Shown one piece after another: positions 36,001 through 49,096 of a stretch of DNA of 64,000 bases. The notes under the pieces were generated by a model. That model saw only the letters and a program-made list of their open reading frames with translations, was not told the DNA's origin and did no database searches. A program made the translations under genes and the position numbers. How positions within the stretch are numbered: the first letter of the stretch is position 1; each line of letters begins with the position of its first letter. Origin of the DNA: Oryzias latipes (lineage: Eukaryota; Chordata; Actinopteri; Beloniformes; Adrianichthyidae). The stretch is taken from the NCBI RefSeq assembly GCF_002234675.1, contig NC_019872.2, positions 7,890,950 to 7,954,949 of the forward strand. Direction: 5' to 3'.

Positions 36001-39000
36001 ACAGAATATTGTCCTATATTTTTTTCCCTTTGTGTTACTGTTTGCAGTGGGTTTTTTCTATGTTGGTATGACATGGTCTGTCAACAAATTACAATATGAA
36101 CAATAAAAGATTAAATGTGAATCTTGTCCAGTCTCTTGGAATCAAACAAAAAAGGTGAAACTTACATTTTACAATAATTGTCATCCAAACTTTAGCCATA
36201 GTTTACATCAGAACCTCCCTTTAAAGTACACAGTTATATTGACAACATGACTAAGTAATTTGACTGTCTTGTTCGTAGACAATGACACAAGGACTTGACA
36301 TTCTGATGGCACTGACATGTTCAATGACATGAAGACTTAGTTTTGAGAGATGCACTAAAGATTTTGAGCAAGTTACAGGCTTTTGCAAAAAATCCATAGT
36401 GTTTTGCTGTTTGTACAAATTGTTTTGAGAAATGCACACACGTATTTGCAAACTTCAATTCTGATCTGAGAATTGTACTAAAGCGACTGAGAAAAACTGT
36501 AAGTAAGGTTCATAATTGTTGATTATGCATCACTGATTTTGTAGTACTGTTACAGTTCGATGGGTTCTAAATAAGCTCAAAGAGAATACAATACAGCAAT
36601 GCTGTTCTTTGGGCTTCCATGCAGACACACAACTCTGCAGAGGCTAGGCTTCGCACACCAATGCCAAAGTGACTGTGGGGACAAAAAGCTCACAGGCATG
36701 CTCACTGATTCACAGGAAGAAAAAGGAGACCTCTATTTCTCTTGTGTGGCCAGGTTACTCACCTCTTTCCCTGTTTCTATTGCCCCCCCCCCCCCCCCCC
36801 CACACACACATTCTTTACTCACCCTGCTCCCACATCCATATACAATTCATCCAGCCAGATGGAGCCCAGATCCTCCTGTCCTCTTTCATATTCTACTTCC
36901 TCCTCCTCTTCTTCTCTCAGCCACACAGGGATGCTGCCATCTTTAAGACTGGATCCCACTCTTTGGTCTGGTTTCAGATTCGTTTTTTCCACTGGTTTCT
37001 GAGTTCTGGGCCCAGGTCCAGCTACTCCAAGATCGGGTGTTACTGTACTCAATGGTTGGGGTTCAGATTTGTGCGGTCCATTGCTGCTCTGCATCATTTC
37101 ATCACAAGTCATATCATCAATTTGTAAGCACTGAGCTCCTTTTAGTTCACTCAGGAGAGGTGGGACATTGGAAAGAGACTTCCTCCTTTCTTCTTGGTTC
37201 ATTTCAGGTTCCAGCACCATCCTCTTCCTCTGTTTTTCCTCCTTTTTATTTTCCTTTTCTTCAGGTTGAATTTTTTCCACATTGTTTTCCATTTTCCCCA
37301 GGTGAGCAGATACCTGATCACCTGGCTGATACCTTTCTTTCTTCTCCTCCTTTTCCCCTTCTAGTTTACCTTTTTCAACATTCCTCTCCTCTTCTCTTTT
37401 ATTTCTTTTTACTGTGTTCTGCTCATAATCCTCTGTTTTAAGTCTTTCTTGTTCCTTTTTCTCCTCCTTTTCCCTTTCCAGCCTATCTTTTACGTTTTTC
37501 TCCCTCTCTACTCTTTCAAGTCTTTCTTTTTCTTTCCTTTCCTCCTCCCTTTCAAGATTTGTCATTTCCTCCCCCTTCTGCTTTTCCTCCCTTTCCAGTC
37601 GGTCTTTTTCTTTCTCTTCCCTTTCGAGTCTTTCTTCTTCATTCCTCTCCTCATCCTCCTTTTCCAGCCTTTCTCTTTCTCTCCTCTCCTCTTCTTTCTT
37701 TTCCAATTGTTCTTGTTCCTTTCTCTCCTCTTCTCTTTCTAGTCTTTCTTGTTCCAGTCTCTCCACCTCTTCCCTTTCCAGTCTCTCTCTGTCCTTCCTC
37801 TCCTCTTCCTCCCTTTCCAGTCTTTCTTGTTCTTCCCTTTCCAGTCTTTGTCTTTCCTTCCTCTCCTCTTCCTCCCTTTCCAGTTTTTGTCTTTCCTTCC
37901 TCTCCTCTTCCTCCCTTTCCAGTCTTTGTCTTTCCTTCCTCTCCTCTTCCTCCCTTTCCAGTTTTTGTCTTTCCTTCCTCTCCTCTTCCTCCCTTTCCAG
38001 TCTTTGTCTTTCCTTCCTCTCCTCTTCCTCCCTTTCCAGTCTTTCTTGTTCTTCCCTTTCCAGTCTTTGTCTTTCCTTCCTCTCCTCTTCCTCCCTTTCC
38101 AGTCTTTCTTGTTCTTCCCTTTCCAGTCTTTGTCTTTCCTTCCTCTCCTCTTCCTCCCTTTCCAGTCTTTGTCTTTCCTTCCTCTCCTCTTCCTCCCTTT
38201 CCAGTCTTTGTCTTTCCTTCCTCTCCTCTTCCTCCCTTTCCAGTTTTTGTCTTTCCTTCCTCTCCTCTTCCTCCCTTTCCAGTCTCACTCTTTCCTTCCT
38301 CTCCTCTTCCTCCCTTTCCAGTCTTTCTTGTTCTTTCCTTTGCTCCTCTTCCCTTTGAAGTCGTTCTTGTTCTTTCCTCTCCTCCTCCTCCTCCCTATTT
38401 AGTCTTTCTTCTTCTTCCTTTTCCAGTCTTTGTCTTTCCTTCCTCTCCTCTTCCTCCCTTTCCAGTTGTTCTTGTTCTTTCCTCTCCTCCTCTTCCCTTT
38501 GAAGTTTTTCTTGTTCTTTTCTTTCCTCCACTTCCCTTTGAAGTTTTTCTTGTTCTTTCCTCTCCTCCTCTTCCCTTTCCAGTCTTTGTCTTTCCTTCCT
38601 CTCCTCTTCCTCCCTTTCCAGTCTTTCTTGTTCTTCCCTTTCCAGTCTTTGTCTTTCCTTCCTCTCCTCTTCCTCCCTTTCCAGTCTTTCTTGTTCTTCC
38701 CTTTCCAGTCTTTGTCTTTCCTTCCTCTCCTCTTCCTCCCTTTCCAGTCTTTGTCTTTCCTTCCTCTCCTCTTCCTCCCTTTCCAGTCTTTGTCTTTCCT
38801 TCCTCTCCTCTTCCTCCCTTTCCAGTTTTTGTCTTTCCTTCCTCTCCTCTTCCTCCCTTTCCAGTCTCACTCTTTCCTTCCTCTCCTCTTCCTCCCTTTC
38901 CAGTCTCTCTCTTTCCTTCCTCTCCTCTTCCTCCCTTTCCAGTCTTTGTCTTTCATTCCTCTCCTCTTCCTCCCTTTCCAGTTTTTGTCTTTCCTTCCTC

Positions 39001-42000
39001 TCCTCTTCCTCCCTTTCCAGTCTCTCTCTTTCCCTACTCTCCTCTTCCTCCCTTTCCAGTCTTTCTTGTTCTTTCCTTTGCTCCTCTTCCCTTTGAAGTC
39101 GTTCTTGTTCTTTCCTCTCCTCCTCCTCCTCCCTATTTAGTCTTTCTTCTTCTTCCTTTTCCAGTCTTTGTCTTTCCTTCCTCTCCTCTTCCTCCCTTTC
39201 CAGTTGTTCTTGTTCTTTCCTCTCCTCCTCTTCCCTTTGAAGTTTTTCTTGTTCTTTTCTTTCCTCCACTTCCCTTTGAAGTTTTTCTTGTTCTTTCCTC
39301 TCCTCCTCTTCCCTTTCCAGTCTCTCTCTTTCCTTCCTCTCCTCTTCCTCCCTTTCCAGTCTCTCTCTTTCCTTCCTCTCCTCTTCCTCCATTTCCAGTC
39401 TCTCTCTTTCCTTCCTCTCCTCTTCCTCCATTTCCAGTCTCTCTCTTTCCTTCCTCTCCTCTTCCTCCCTTTCCAGTCTCTCTCTTTCCTTCCTCTCCTC
39501 TTCCTCCCTTTCCAGTCTCACTCTTTCCTTCTTCTCCTCTTCCTCCCTTTCCAGTCTTTCTTGTTCTTCCCTTTCCAGTCTTTGTCTTTCCTTCCTCTCC
39601 TCTTCCTCCCTTTCCAGTTTTTGTCTTTCCTTCCTCTCCTCTTCCTCCCTTTCCAGTCTCAGTCTTTCCTTCCTCTCCTCTTCCTCCCTTTCCAGTCTCT
39701 CTCTTTCCCTACTCTCCTCTTCCTCCCTTTCCAGTCTTTCTTGTTCTTTCCTTTGCTCCTCTTCCCTTTGAAGTTGTTCTTGTTCTTTTCTCTCCTCTTC
39801 CCTATTTAGTCTTTCTTGTTCCTCCCTTTCCAGTTTTTGTCTTTCCTTCCTCTCCTCTTCCTCCCTTTCCAGTTGTTCTTGTTCTTTCCGCTCCTCCTCT
39901 TCCCTTTGAAGTTTTTCTTGTTCTTTTCTTTCCTCCACTTCCCTTTGAAGTTTTTCTTGTTCTTTTCTTTCCTCCACTTCCCTTTGAAGTTTTTCTTGTT
40001 CTTTCCTCTCCTCCTCTTCCCTTTTCACTCTTTCTTGTTCTTCCCTTTCCAGTCTTTGTCTTTCCTTCCTCTCCTCTTCCTCCCTTTCCAGTCTCTCTCT
40101 TTCCTTCCTCTCCTCTTCCTCCCTTTCCAGTCTCACTCTTTCCTTCTTCTCCTCTTCCTCCCTTTCCAGTCTCACTCTTTCCTTCCTCTCCTCTTCCTCC
40201 CTTTCCAGTCTCTCTCTTTCCCTACTCTCCTTTTCCTCCCTTTCTAGTCTTTCTTGTTCTTTCTTTTGCTCCTCTTCCCTTTGAAGTCGTTCTTGTTCTT
40301 TCCTCTCATCCTCATCCTCCCTATTTAGTCTTTCTTGTTCTTCCTTTTCCAGTCTTTGTCTTTCCTTCCTCTCCTCTTCCTCCCTTTCCGGTCTCACTCT
40401 TTCCTTCCTCTCCTCTTCCTCCCTTTCCAGTCCTTCTTGTTCTTTCCTTTCCTCCACTTCACTTTCAAGTTGTTCTCTTTCCTTCCTCCCCTCTTCCTCC
40501 CTTTCTAGTCTTTGTCTTTCCGTCATCTCCTCTTCCTCCCTTTCCAGTCTCTCTCTTTCCTTCCTCTCCTTTTCCTCCCTTTCCAGTCTCTCTCTTTCTT
40601 TCCTATCCCCCTCTTCCCTTTGAAGTTTTTCTTGTTCTTTCCTCTCCTCCTCTTCCCTTTCCAGTCTTTGTCTTTCCTTCCTCTCGTCTTCCTCCCTTTT
40701 CAGTTGTTCTTGTTCTTTCCTTTCCTCTACTTCCCTTTCCAGTTGTTCTCTTTCCTTCCTCTCCTCTTCCTCCCTTTTGGAACTCACTCTTTCCTTCCTC
40801 TCCTCTTCTTCCCTTTCCAGTCTTTCTTGTTCTTTCCTTTGCTCCTCTTCCCTTTGAAATCTGGGTTCTTCTTTTCTCTCCTCCTCCTCCTCCCTATTTA
40901 GTCTTTCTTGTTCTTTCTTTCCCAGTCTCTCTCTTTCCTTACTCTCCTCCACTTCCCTTTCCAGTTGTTCTCTTTCCTTCCTCCCCTCTTCCTCCCTTTC
41001 TAGTCTTTCCCTTTCGTTCCTCTCATCCTCCTCCCTTACCAGTCGTTCTTTTTCTTTCCTCTCCTCCTCTTCCCTTTCCAGTCTTTTTTGTTCTTCCCTT
41101 TCAAATATTTCTCTTTCCTTCCTTTCCTCTTCCTCCCTTTCCAGTCTTTCTTTTTCTTCCCTGTCTTCCACTTCCCTTTTTAGTCTTTCTTGCTCTTCTC
41201 TTTCTAGTCTTTGTCTTTCAGTCCTCTCCTCTTCCTCCCTTTCCAGTCGTTCTTGTTCTTTTTTCCCCTCTTCCTCCCTATCTAATCTTTCCATTTCGTT
41301 CCTCTCATCTTCCTCCCTTTCAAGTCTTTCTTTTTCTATTCTCTCTCGTTCCTCCCTTTCAAATCCCTCTTTTTCATTCCTCTCTTCATTTTCCTTTTCC
41401 AGTCTTTCTTTTTCCTGACTTTTCTTTTCTTCCTTATTTAGTATTTCTTTATATTTTCTTTCAGTTCCCTCCCTCATTAGTATTTCTTTATATTTTCTTT
41501 CCTCCTCCTCTTCTGTCTTTAGACTCTCTTTTTCTTTTACATTTGTGTCCTTTTTTAAAAAGTTTACCTTTTCTTCCTCATTTTCTATCCTAAATGTTTC
41601 TTCCTTATTTCTTTCCTCCACCTTGCTCTCTTTCTTGTTGCCTCCTTTTATCCCTGTTTTTCCTTCATCTGTATTGTCCTCTACCTGCTCTCTGTTTTGT
41701 TCCTGTTCAATGGCAGCCTGTCGCAGACTCTGTACAAAAGTCTGTTTGCCTTTTCCTTGTGGTTCCAGAGACAAATCTGTTTCGGATATCTCCTCTTCAG
41801 AAAGCATCTGTTCTGTTGTTTCGGAGAGGACTGTGGGTGGCGACATGCCCACATCTGTGACACACACGGGCTCATCATCTTCATACAAACATGGCTGGTC
41901 TTCATTATCTGTGAGCAGGGGTTCTTGTTCTGGTGAGGCCTGCAGTTGATCTGCTTTAGTTGTGTGCAGTAAGGAGGCCACTGTCTCGTAGCTAAGGGGC

Positions 42001-45000
42001 AAACACGGGGACAGGAAAACCGTGAGACAAGGCTGACCCTAAAACGACCACAGCTGAGCCCTGAGACAGGAGGCCAGACAGCAGGCTTAATTAAGCACTT
42101 CCTCCACAGACTTTGTTTTAGTAATCAACCAGATTTCTGTATTTTATAAGCTGTGCAAAACATACTGGCACTAAAATTCCCTCCAGCATGATTAAGAAAG
42201 CAGATAAAATGCATCCTGGCAGCAAACAGAGCTCAAATAGGCAAAAGACATGTTTACCTTAGTTTTTTTTACTATGCTTATAAAAAGGAACTTCTCTATG
42301 ATCAGCTCAGATGTGCAGTATTTTCTTTAAGCAGAGTTGGATTGTCGATTTAACTATGCAACTACATGTGTAATTGACACCTCATTAAAGATGCATTCTT
42401 TATCTAATTAACTTTATGGCTTTATAGGAAAAATAATCACTTTCTACTCAAACATTAAACTGAGCAAATGGGGGGAAATGTAAAAGCAGAGAACGAAAAA
42501 ATATCCACATATTTAAATCAATAATCTATTAGCACATAATGGGATTAATGAGTGTTGGCATGAGACTAGCAGTTATTGTGAAAATGTTACTAGATTAATA
42601 TCTTTTAGTCAGCATGATGTGGGTGTATGTTCACTAAGAAGACTGGGGTTTGTCCATTGAACGATTTACATAGCTTGGAAACCCATTCCGATCAAGTTTT
42701 GATCTATTGTTAAAGCATTTCTAGTGGAATTCCAATTAGGATTATGCTGGTTTTAGCTCAAATTAAAACACCTGCCATTTTTTAGGATGTAATTTCGGCA
42801 GAGGGGCAGACTTTTAGTAGAAAATCATCTTTGAGTTGTTGGCGGGACCATTTTAGAGGAGCAACCCCCCGCCCCCCTTCCCCTCCCCGTTGCTGAGAGC
42901 TCGTATCAGAGAGCTTGCGGTCTGCCCAGCGTATTTTCTACGTCACAAAAAAGAGTTTTTTTTTTTAAACTGCATTTTTTATCTGTTCCTGATTTAAAAC
43001 GATTTGAATAAAGAAATAATCAGAAATCCAATTTTAAGCTTTGTTTTCTTAATATAAATACTCCTTTAAAAATGCCACAAGAACACATTAAAACCCCCAA
43101 AAAACATAATTTTCTTCTGATCCTCCTTTGCCTCTGAGGTCTCGAATAAATATTATCCATCTGCAAAAAGATTCCCCAAAAGATCCAGAAAAGCGGGACA
43201 GTGGAAGAATTCAATTTCTGTGCAGAGCAAGAATAAGGCCTCTCAATATTAACTGGTGCCAAAAAGGCCAAATACATTGATGAACCCTGGAGTGTGGACA
43301 TAAAAAAAGGATGCTGGGAAAATAATTGATGAAAAACAACAGGGCTGATATGAAGAAACACACCACTCAAATCCAAAATGAAGACCAAACTCAGATTGTG
43401 AAACATGGTGGAGGTAATGCCATGGTTTGGGTCTTTTCTATAGTATTTGGGCTATAAAACTACCAGCCCAAGTACTAAAATGATTATGACACAGCATGAA
43501 ACTAACTGTAAGAACACAAGTTGTTCTGCCACAAAGGAGGTGTCTTGAAATTACATGACCAGAGGAAATTGTTCAGGGAAACCCATCAGAGACCCAAAAT
43601 CATAGGCACCAAATGACAAAACCAGTTACTGAAAACAGAGCTTTACATGCTACAGCCATTCACAAATACTGTATGTTACTGGGGATTATTTCTCTCCAAA
43701 CGGTTTTTTTTTATTGTAAAAAAAAAAAAATAAAGTCCTTCACAAAAGCTTTTGGCTTTGCATTCTGCTTCACATAAATGAAAACACAGGCAGGCAGAGA
43801 GACTCACCCCCTGTACAACACTCCCACCATTGCTGACATGAAACCAGCAGATGACACCTCCTGCTGCTCTGCAACACACACTTCTTCCTCTGTGTGTGCA
43901 CATGTTTGGGCACTAGCACAGAAACACACACAGATGCATCACACAGAAACACATCTTAGTGCAAAGCTCGGATCAAATGGGCAGGTCATATGAGGTTAGA
44001 CATTGATTAGGCTGCTGCACTGTGAAAAGATGTTAGCCAGTGCATATGCAGAGTGGGTTTTTTATGCAGTGTCACATACAAACGGTCACTGACTCACCCC
44101 CCTATTATACCCTCCTCCTTTTCCTGTTCCTGTATGGGGCTTTCAGTGCTTTCCAGTCCTCCTGTCTCTGCTGTGGTCTCCTCCACAGCTGCCCACAGCT
44201 GCTTCTCTGCTTCGCACACCGGCTCCTCGCTGATCACTAAACTCTCTGCCGATTTGTCCTCATGAACTTCCTCATGTTGTGGCTTATTTGATGGCTGGAG
44301 CTCTTTTGCCTCCTGTAGGTCTGACTCTGATTCCAGCACCAGGGCTGGCTGCTCACCAGATGGTTGAGTGGGCATTTCTGGCTCCCTGGGCTCCTCTGGA
44401 AGTGATGGTGAGCTAGGCTGAGATACTTGTGGGACTTTCTGATCAGTCTCTGAATCTTTCACATTTTGAATATGCTCCTCTTCACGGGTGTCCTCTTCAG
44501 CTTGTAAACTGCAAAAGAGTTAAAAGAAAGTGAGAACAGTTCATTTTCCCATCTGCAAAATCTTTTTAAAGTCAGACAATAAGCGGTGCGAAAAAACAAA
44601 ACCGCAGAGGTTGGGTTATAGCAGAGAAGCCGACATGAAGATGTCCCCATGTCCATCCTTACCCTCTGCACAAAGGTTTTGCACTCTCCTTGGCAGAGAT
44701 GGTTTCATTTTTTCTCTCTTCTAGCATTTTCCAAAGAGGAATCTCTGCCTCAGACAGCATTTGTGGAGGTGTCAGTGGGCTAAAAACCTCCACAGTTACT
44801 GGTTTAATCTGAGCAGCAGAGCCTGTTTTCATTTCAAGTTTATCAATGTTCAAGAGCGAGGGAGGAGTCGGGCTCAGACTGGAAAAAGGAAAGAGAAAGA
44901 GAAGAAAAAAGACAAAAGAAGTAGAGATTGAAAGAAAATAAATCAGAGAAGACCACCCATAATAATTTATACAAATAGGTTTTACAATAGAAGCTGGTAA

Positions 45001-48000
45001 AAGATAATCAAGATAAGGACAGAAAGTTTAAATGTATTTATATTTAGGACTGAGGACTTGATTTTTGAGGGGTTATTTTTGCTTAAAGCCTATGAAATTT
45101 TAGAAAATTAAAGATAAAATGCATCAGTAAACATATTTTAATGTGATTTCACACACAGCGTCCTCCTCACCAGTACTGGAATTTATCCTGACACAGATAG
45201 AAATAGTGGATCAAACATCAAAATTGGAAATTATAATGACCCACTCCGAGGAAAATCTAATTTTTGGTGTTTCTTTGTACTAAAATGCCAATATATTTGC
45301 ATTTTAGTACATCTTTTTCAAAGGGGTAATGTTGTTGGGGTTGTGGGGCTGTAAACTAGCCCCTAGAATATATGAACATATATGCGTGACAGGCATGGGT
45401 GATGGGAATGGAGGCTGGGGTTGCTCCATGCCAACAGTCCCACCCACAACTCTGAATTTCTTTTGAACTACTGCTGCTTTGCAGACACTATATCCTAGAA
45501 AATGACAAAGGATTTTTTAGTTTGGCTAAAATGGCATAATCATGATTAAAAGACCACTGGGAATGATTATAAAATAGACCAAGAGATGATTGGAGGGAGT
45601 GGGACATTAAAACATTACTGTCTAGTCATCCTGAATTTAATTTATCTATTTTTAAATCAAAATCAAAACCTCTTCAATTAGGAATACATGGATCTGAAAG
45701 TATTTGATTTTTTTTCTTTATTTTAATTGATTCCAAAAGTTTAAAAAAAACTTTACTAACAAGTACTGAATATTTGTCAGATGCAAATTGTATAGGAAAG
45801 GTGAGCAAAAAGTCACAAACCATTTAAGAAAAAAATCCCAGATTACTTAGCAGAAACAGAAATAAAGACTTAGTGTGGAAAACAAACGAACGCATTGATT
45901 GAGTAGTGATGAAATCTGGCACATTCCACCAATCTCTTCATTACAGAAACAACAGTTTCTGCCTTAACACAAAAGAATAACAGACAGAAGGAACCAGACC
46001 ACTAGGAGAACAAAGACCAACAGGCAAACCCGACCTCTGTAGGAAACTCACCGCTCGTCTGAGGCGGAGCTGGATTTAATAGATGATGGACTGGACATCT
46101 GTCTGTCTTCTGACTGACTGGAGGTTTGTTCAGGCAGCTGCTCGGTTGTAATACTGGTTTTGGCCAGCAGGGGGTAGTGTGAGGCAGAAAGTTGTGTTTT
46201 TTCATCTGAAGGTGAGTGGGAGGGTTTCAGAAGGAAAGAAGCTGCAGTTGTCATCTTGTCCTCATCTGACTTGTTGAACTCCTTCCTGCAGAGCTGACCT
46301 TGTCTCTCCTGCTCCTCTCGGTTTTGCTTCTCCTCCTCCTCCTTCTTTTCTTCGTTTACAGACATCTGCACTTCGGCCTTCTCTTTTTCCTCTGCCTGCC
46401 TCCTTTTTTCCTCATCTTCCTCGGTTTTCTTAAGGTCGGCCTCTGGTCTGATCTGCTCTTCTTGCAATTGTATTCTCTTTTCTTCGTCTGTCTTCATTTG
46501 TTCCTCTTTTTTTCTCCTCTCCATCATCTTCTCTCGTTCTTCTTGTAAGAGTTTCTCCTTCTCAACCTTTTTCTTTGCTCTTTTTTCCATTTCTTTCAGT
46601 TTTCTCTTATTTCTTTCCTCTTCCTCTTGGAGACACTTCCTCTCCTCGTCATCTTTCCTGTTCTTTTCTCTCTCTGTCTCCTCTTTTAGTCGTTCTTCCT
46701 CCCTTTCTTTCGCCTCTTGCAGAAGAATCTCCTCCAACCTTCTCCTCTCTTCCTGCTCCAACAGTTTGATCTTCTCCTCCTCCCTTCTCCTCCTTTGCTC
46801 TCTCCTTTCCTCAATCATCTGTTCCTCCTCCTCTATCATCTTCTTCCTGAATCTCTCTCTCTCAAGCTTTTTATCCTCTTCGATTTTGAGTTTCTCCTTC
46901 TCTTTCTCTTCCTCCAGGAGCTCTCTTGCTCGTTCTTGTTGCCTTCTTTCTTCCTCGTCCTGTCCTTTCTTTTCTTTATCTCTCTTCTCCTTTATAAGTC
47001 GTTCTTCTTCTTGCTTCATTCTTTCTTTTTCCCTCTTGTCCTCCTCTGCTTCCTGCAAAAGCCTCCTCTTCTCCTCTTCTACCAGCTTCCTCTTTTCCTC
47101 TTCCACTTGTTTCTTTAGCACATCTGCCTCCCCTTGTTTGTCCTCCACCATCACCATTGTTGCCCCGGCTACCTGTTCTGTCACTGAAGGCTTTTCTCCA
47201 TCTTTCTTTTCACAAGTTTTCTGTTCAAGACTGCAGAGCAGACAAACAATGATCCTTATTCAAAAGTTTGTATGAGAAGCAAAAAGCTTGAAAACCTTGA
47301 AAACGTATTAATTATCACTTTAAAGTATGGCTCCATTAAAAACAATACTCACCAAGGAGGACACCTTTTGATAGAATCGTACTTAGAGTTATCCTCTTCC
47401 ATAAAAAAGCCCCCTGAATTTTGACCCCAGCTAAACGACTTATTAACGTCAAATTCAGGCTCTGCCACGACACTCCTAAAGGGGTTTGAAGCTGACATTT
47501 TCAAATCGGTTCTCCCCTCAGCATGAGGCTGCTTAGCGGTGATAAATGCTGCTATGACACTGGTGGAGGACAGCTCAGAGGTGGAGGAGAATGGCCAAGG
47601 AGGGGGCGGAGCTATAATCAGCTCTGAGCGGGAGGGACTAGAAAATAAAACATCAGCAGTCAGGTTAAGAGCAGGGACAGCAGAGACTTTCAAATACGGA
47701 CTGCATCAGGCCACAGACAAAAAAAGAAAGAACAAAAACGCAGAGCTGATAATAACTTACATGCGACATGAGACAAAGATAACAAAAGCGCTGAGGATAA
47801 GAAAATAGCACACAGAAGATAAAGTACAATGCTAGTTAGTTCAAGGCCAATTCGATTAGTGAGACTGCAAGCAGGATGTGAAGTATTCATGTCAGGGGTG
47901 GGCAACTTTAGGCCTCAAGGGTCAGTGTGGCCACATATTTTCCAGACATCATTAACCTACTCATGGCCGATTACCTGGATCAGGTGTGTCCAGCCAATCA

Positions 48001-49055
48001 GAAGACACCAGAGTGGGGTTAGAAAACAAGCACCCCCTGATTTATGTTGTCATCCCACCCTATCGTCTACTTTATTCAGACCACTAAAACGATAAAAAAG
48101 AGCTAAAATTCCATGACATACAAAAAATGTCAGAAACTTTTGTTAAAAGATCAAGAATATACAAGTTTTGTTTTTTTAATTTGGCACTAAAAATATTTGT
48201 TAAGGACTTTTGAAGCTTTAAGCATGATATTAAGTTTGTTTACCAAAAAATGTACTTCAAGAAACAGTAACTAAACTCATAAAGTCACAACAATAATGAC
48301 TAAAATGTTGTAAACTGAGATATCTGAAGAGATTGGGAACTTTTGAAAGTTTTTTGCCGGCATTTCCATATTCTTCATAATTTAAACACATCACATGAAT
48401 AAAACTTGCTTGAATTTTTATAGCTTTTTACAGTGAATTTTCCTTAGTGAAAGTAATGTACTTCAGTGTACTACAAATACACTTAAATAGACTTCGAGGC
48501 AGTATACTCAATGTTAACTTTTTATATACTATGTGAATTTAAAATGTTCCAATTCAGCCTGAAGAAGTATTCAGTTAGTATACGTCCTACACTACATGTA
48601 CACGGACTATAGTAGACTTGCTAAACTTATACTGTAGTATAGTTTAGAAAATAAACTTCAAGTGTACTACTTTTTGTTCAGGGATGCTAACATCTGCATG
48701 CTTAAGATTGTATTTACTTTGTACTTGTGAATTTATTTTTTAAAGGAAATAATGTTTAAAAAGTATCAGAAAATAAAAAATGAGAACAATTTGTCAAAAA
48801 TGCTAAAAGAAAGTTGAAGAAGGCCTCACACACACTGCCCTGTCACGTAATAAAACTGATCTAAAATCTTATCAGACCTCTTAACAGAAATGTTCCCTCC
48901 TTATATGCAATGACGGCTAAGCATGAAAAAGTGTATGATCTATCTATCTATCTATATACCCAGGCTGTGTCCCACCAAAGTGGGGTAGCCTAGACAGGGC
49001 ACACATTCTTACCTCCCTCCTTCTCTTCCCCAAACCCTCCTCCTTCAGTGTGTGC

Positions 49056-49096
<41 letters not shown>

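Noticed and set aside
37559..41593. 1,344-codon plus-strand ORF (Pro/Phe/Leu/Ser-rich) opposite exon 17
   Set aside because: It is the antisense of the E/K/R repeat. The 39-nt unit has no stop in this frame, so one open unit makes the whole array open. It has no start context, splice logic or non-repeat sequence of its own. Shorter plus-strand ORFs (37749-40901) are the same effect.
46300..47275. Plus-strand ORFs opposite ehbp1l1 exon 13
   Set aside because: Antisense of the charged coil; Leu/Phe/Ser-rich as expected from complementing Glu/Lys codons.
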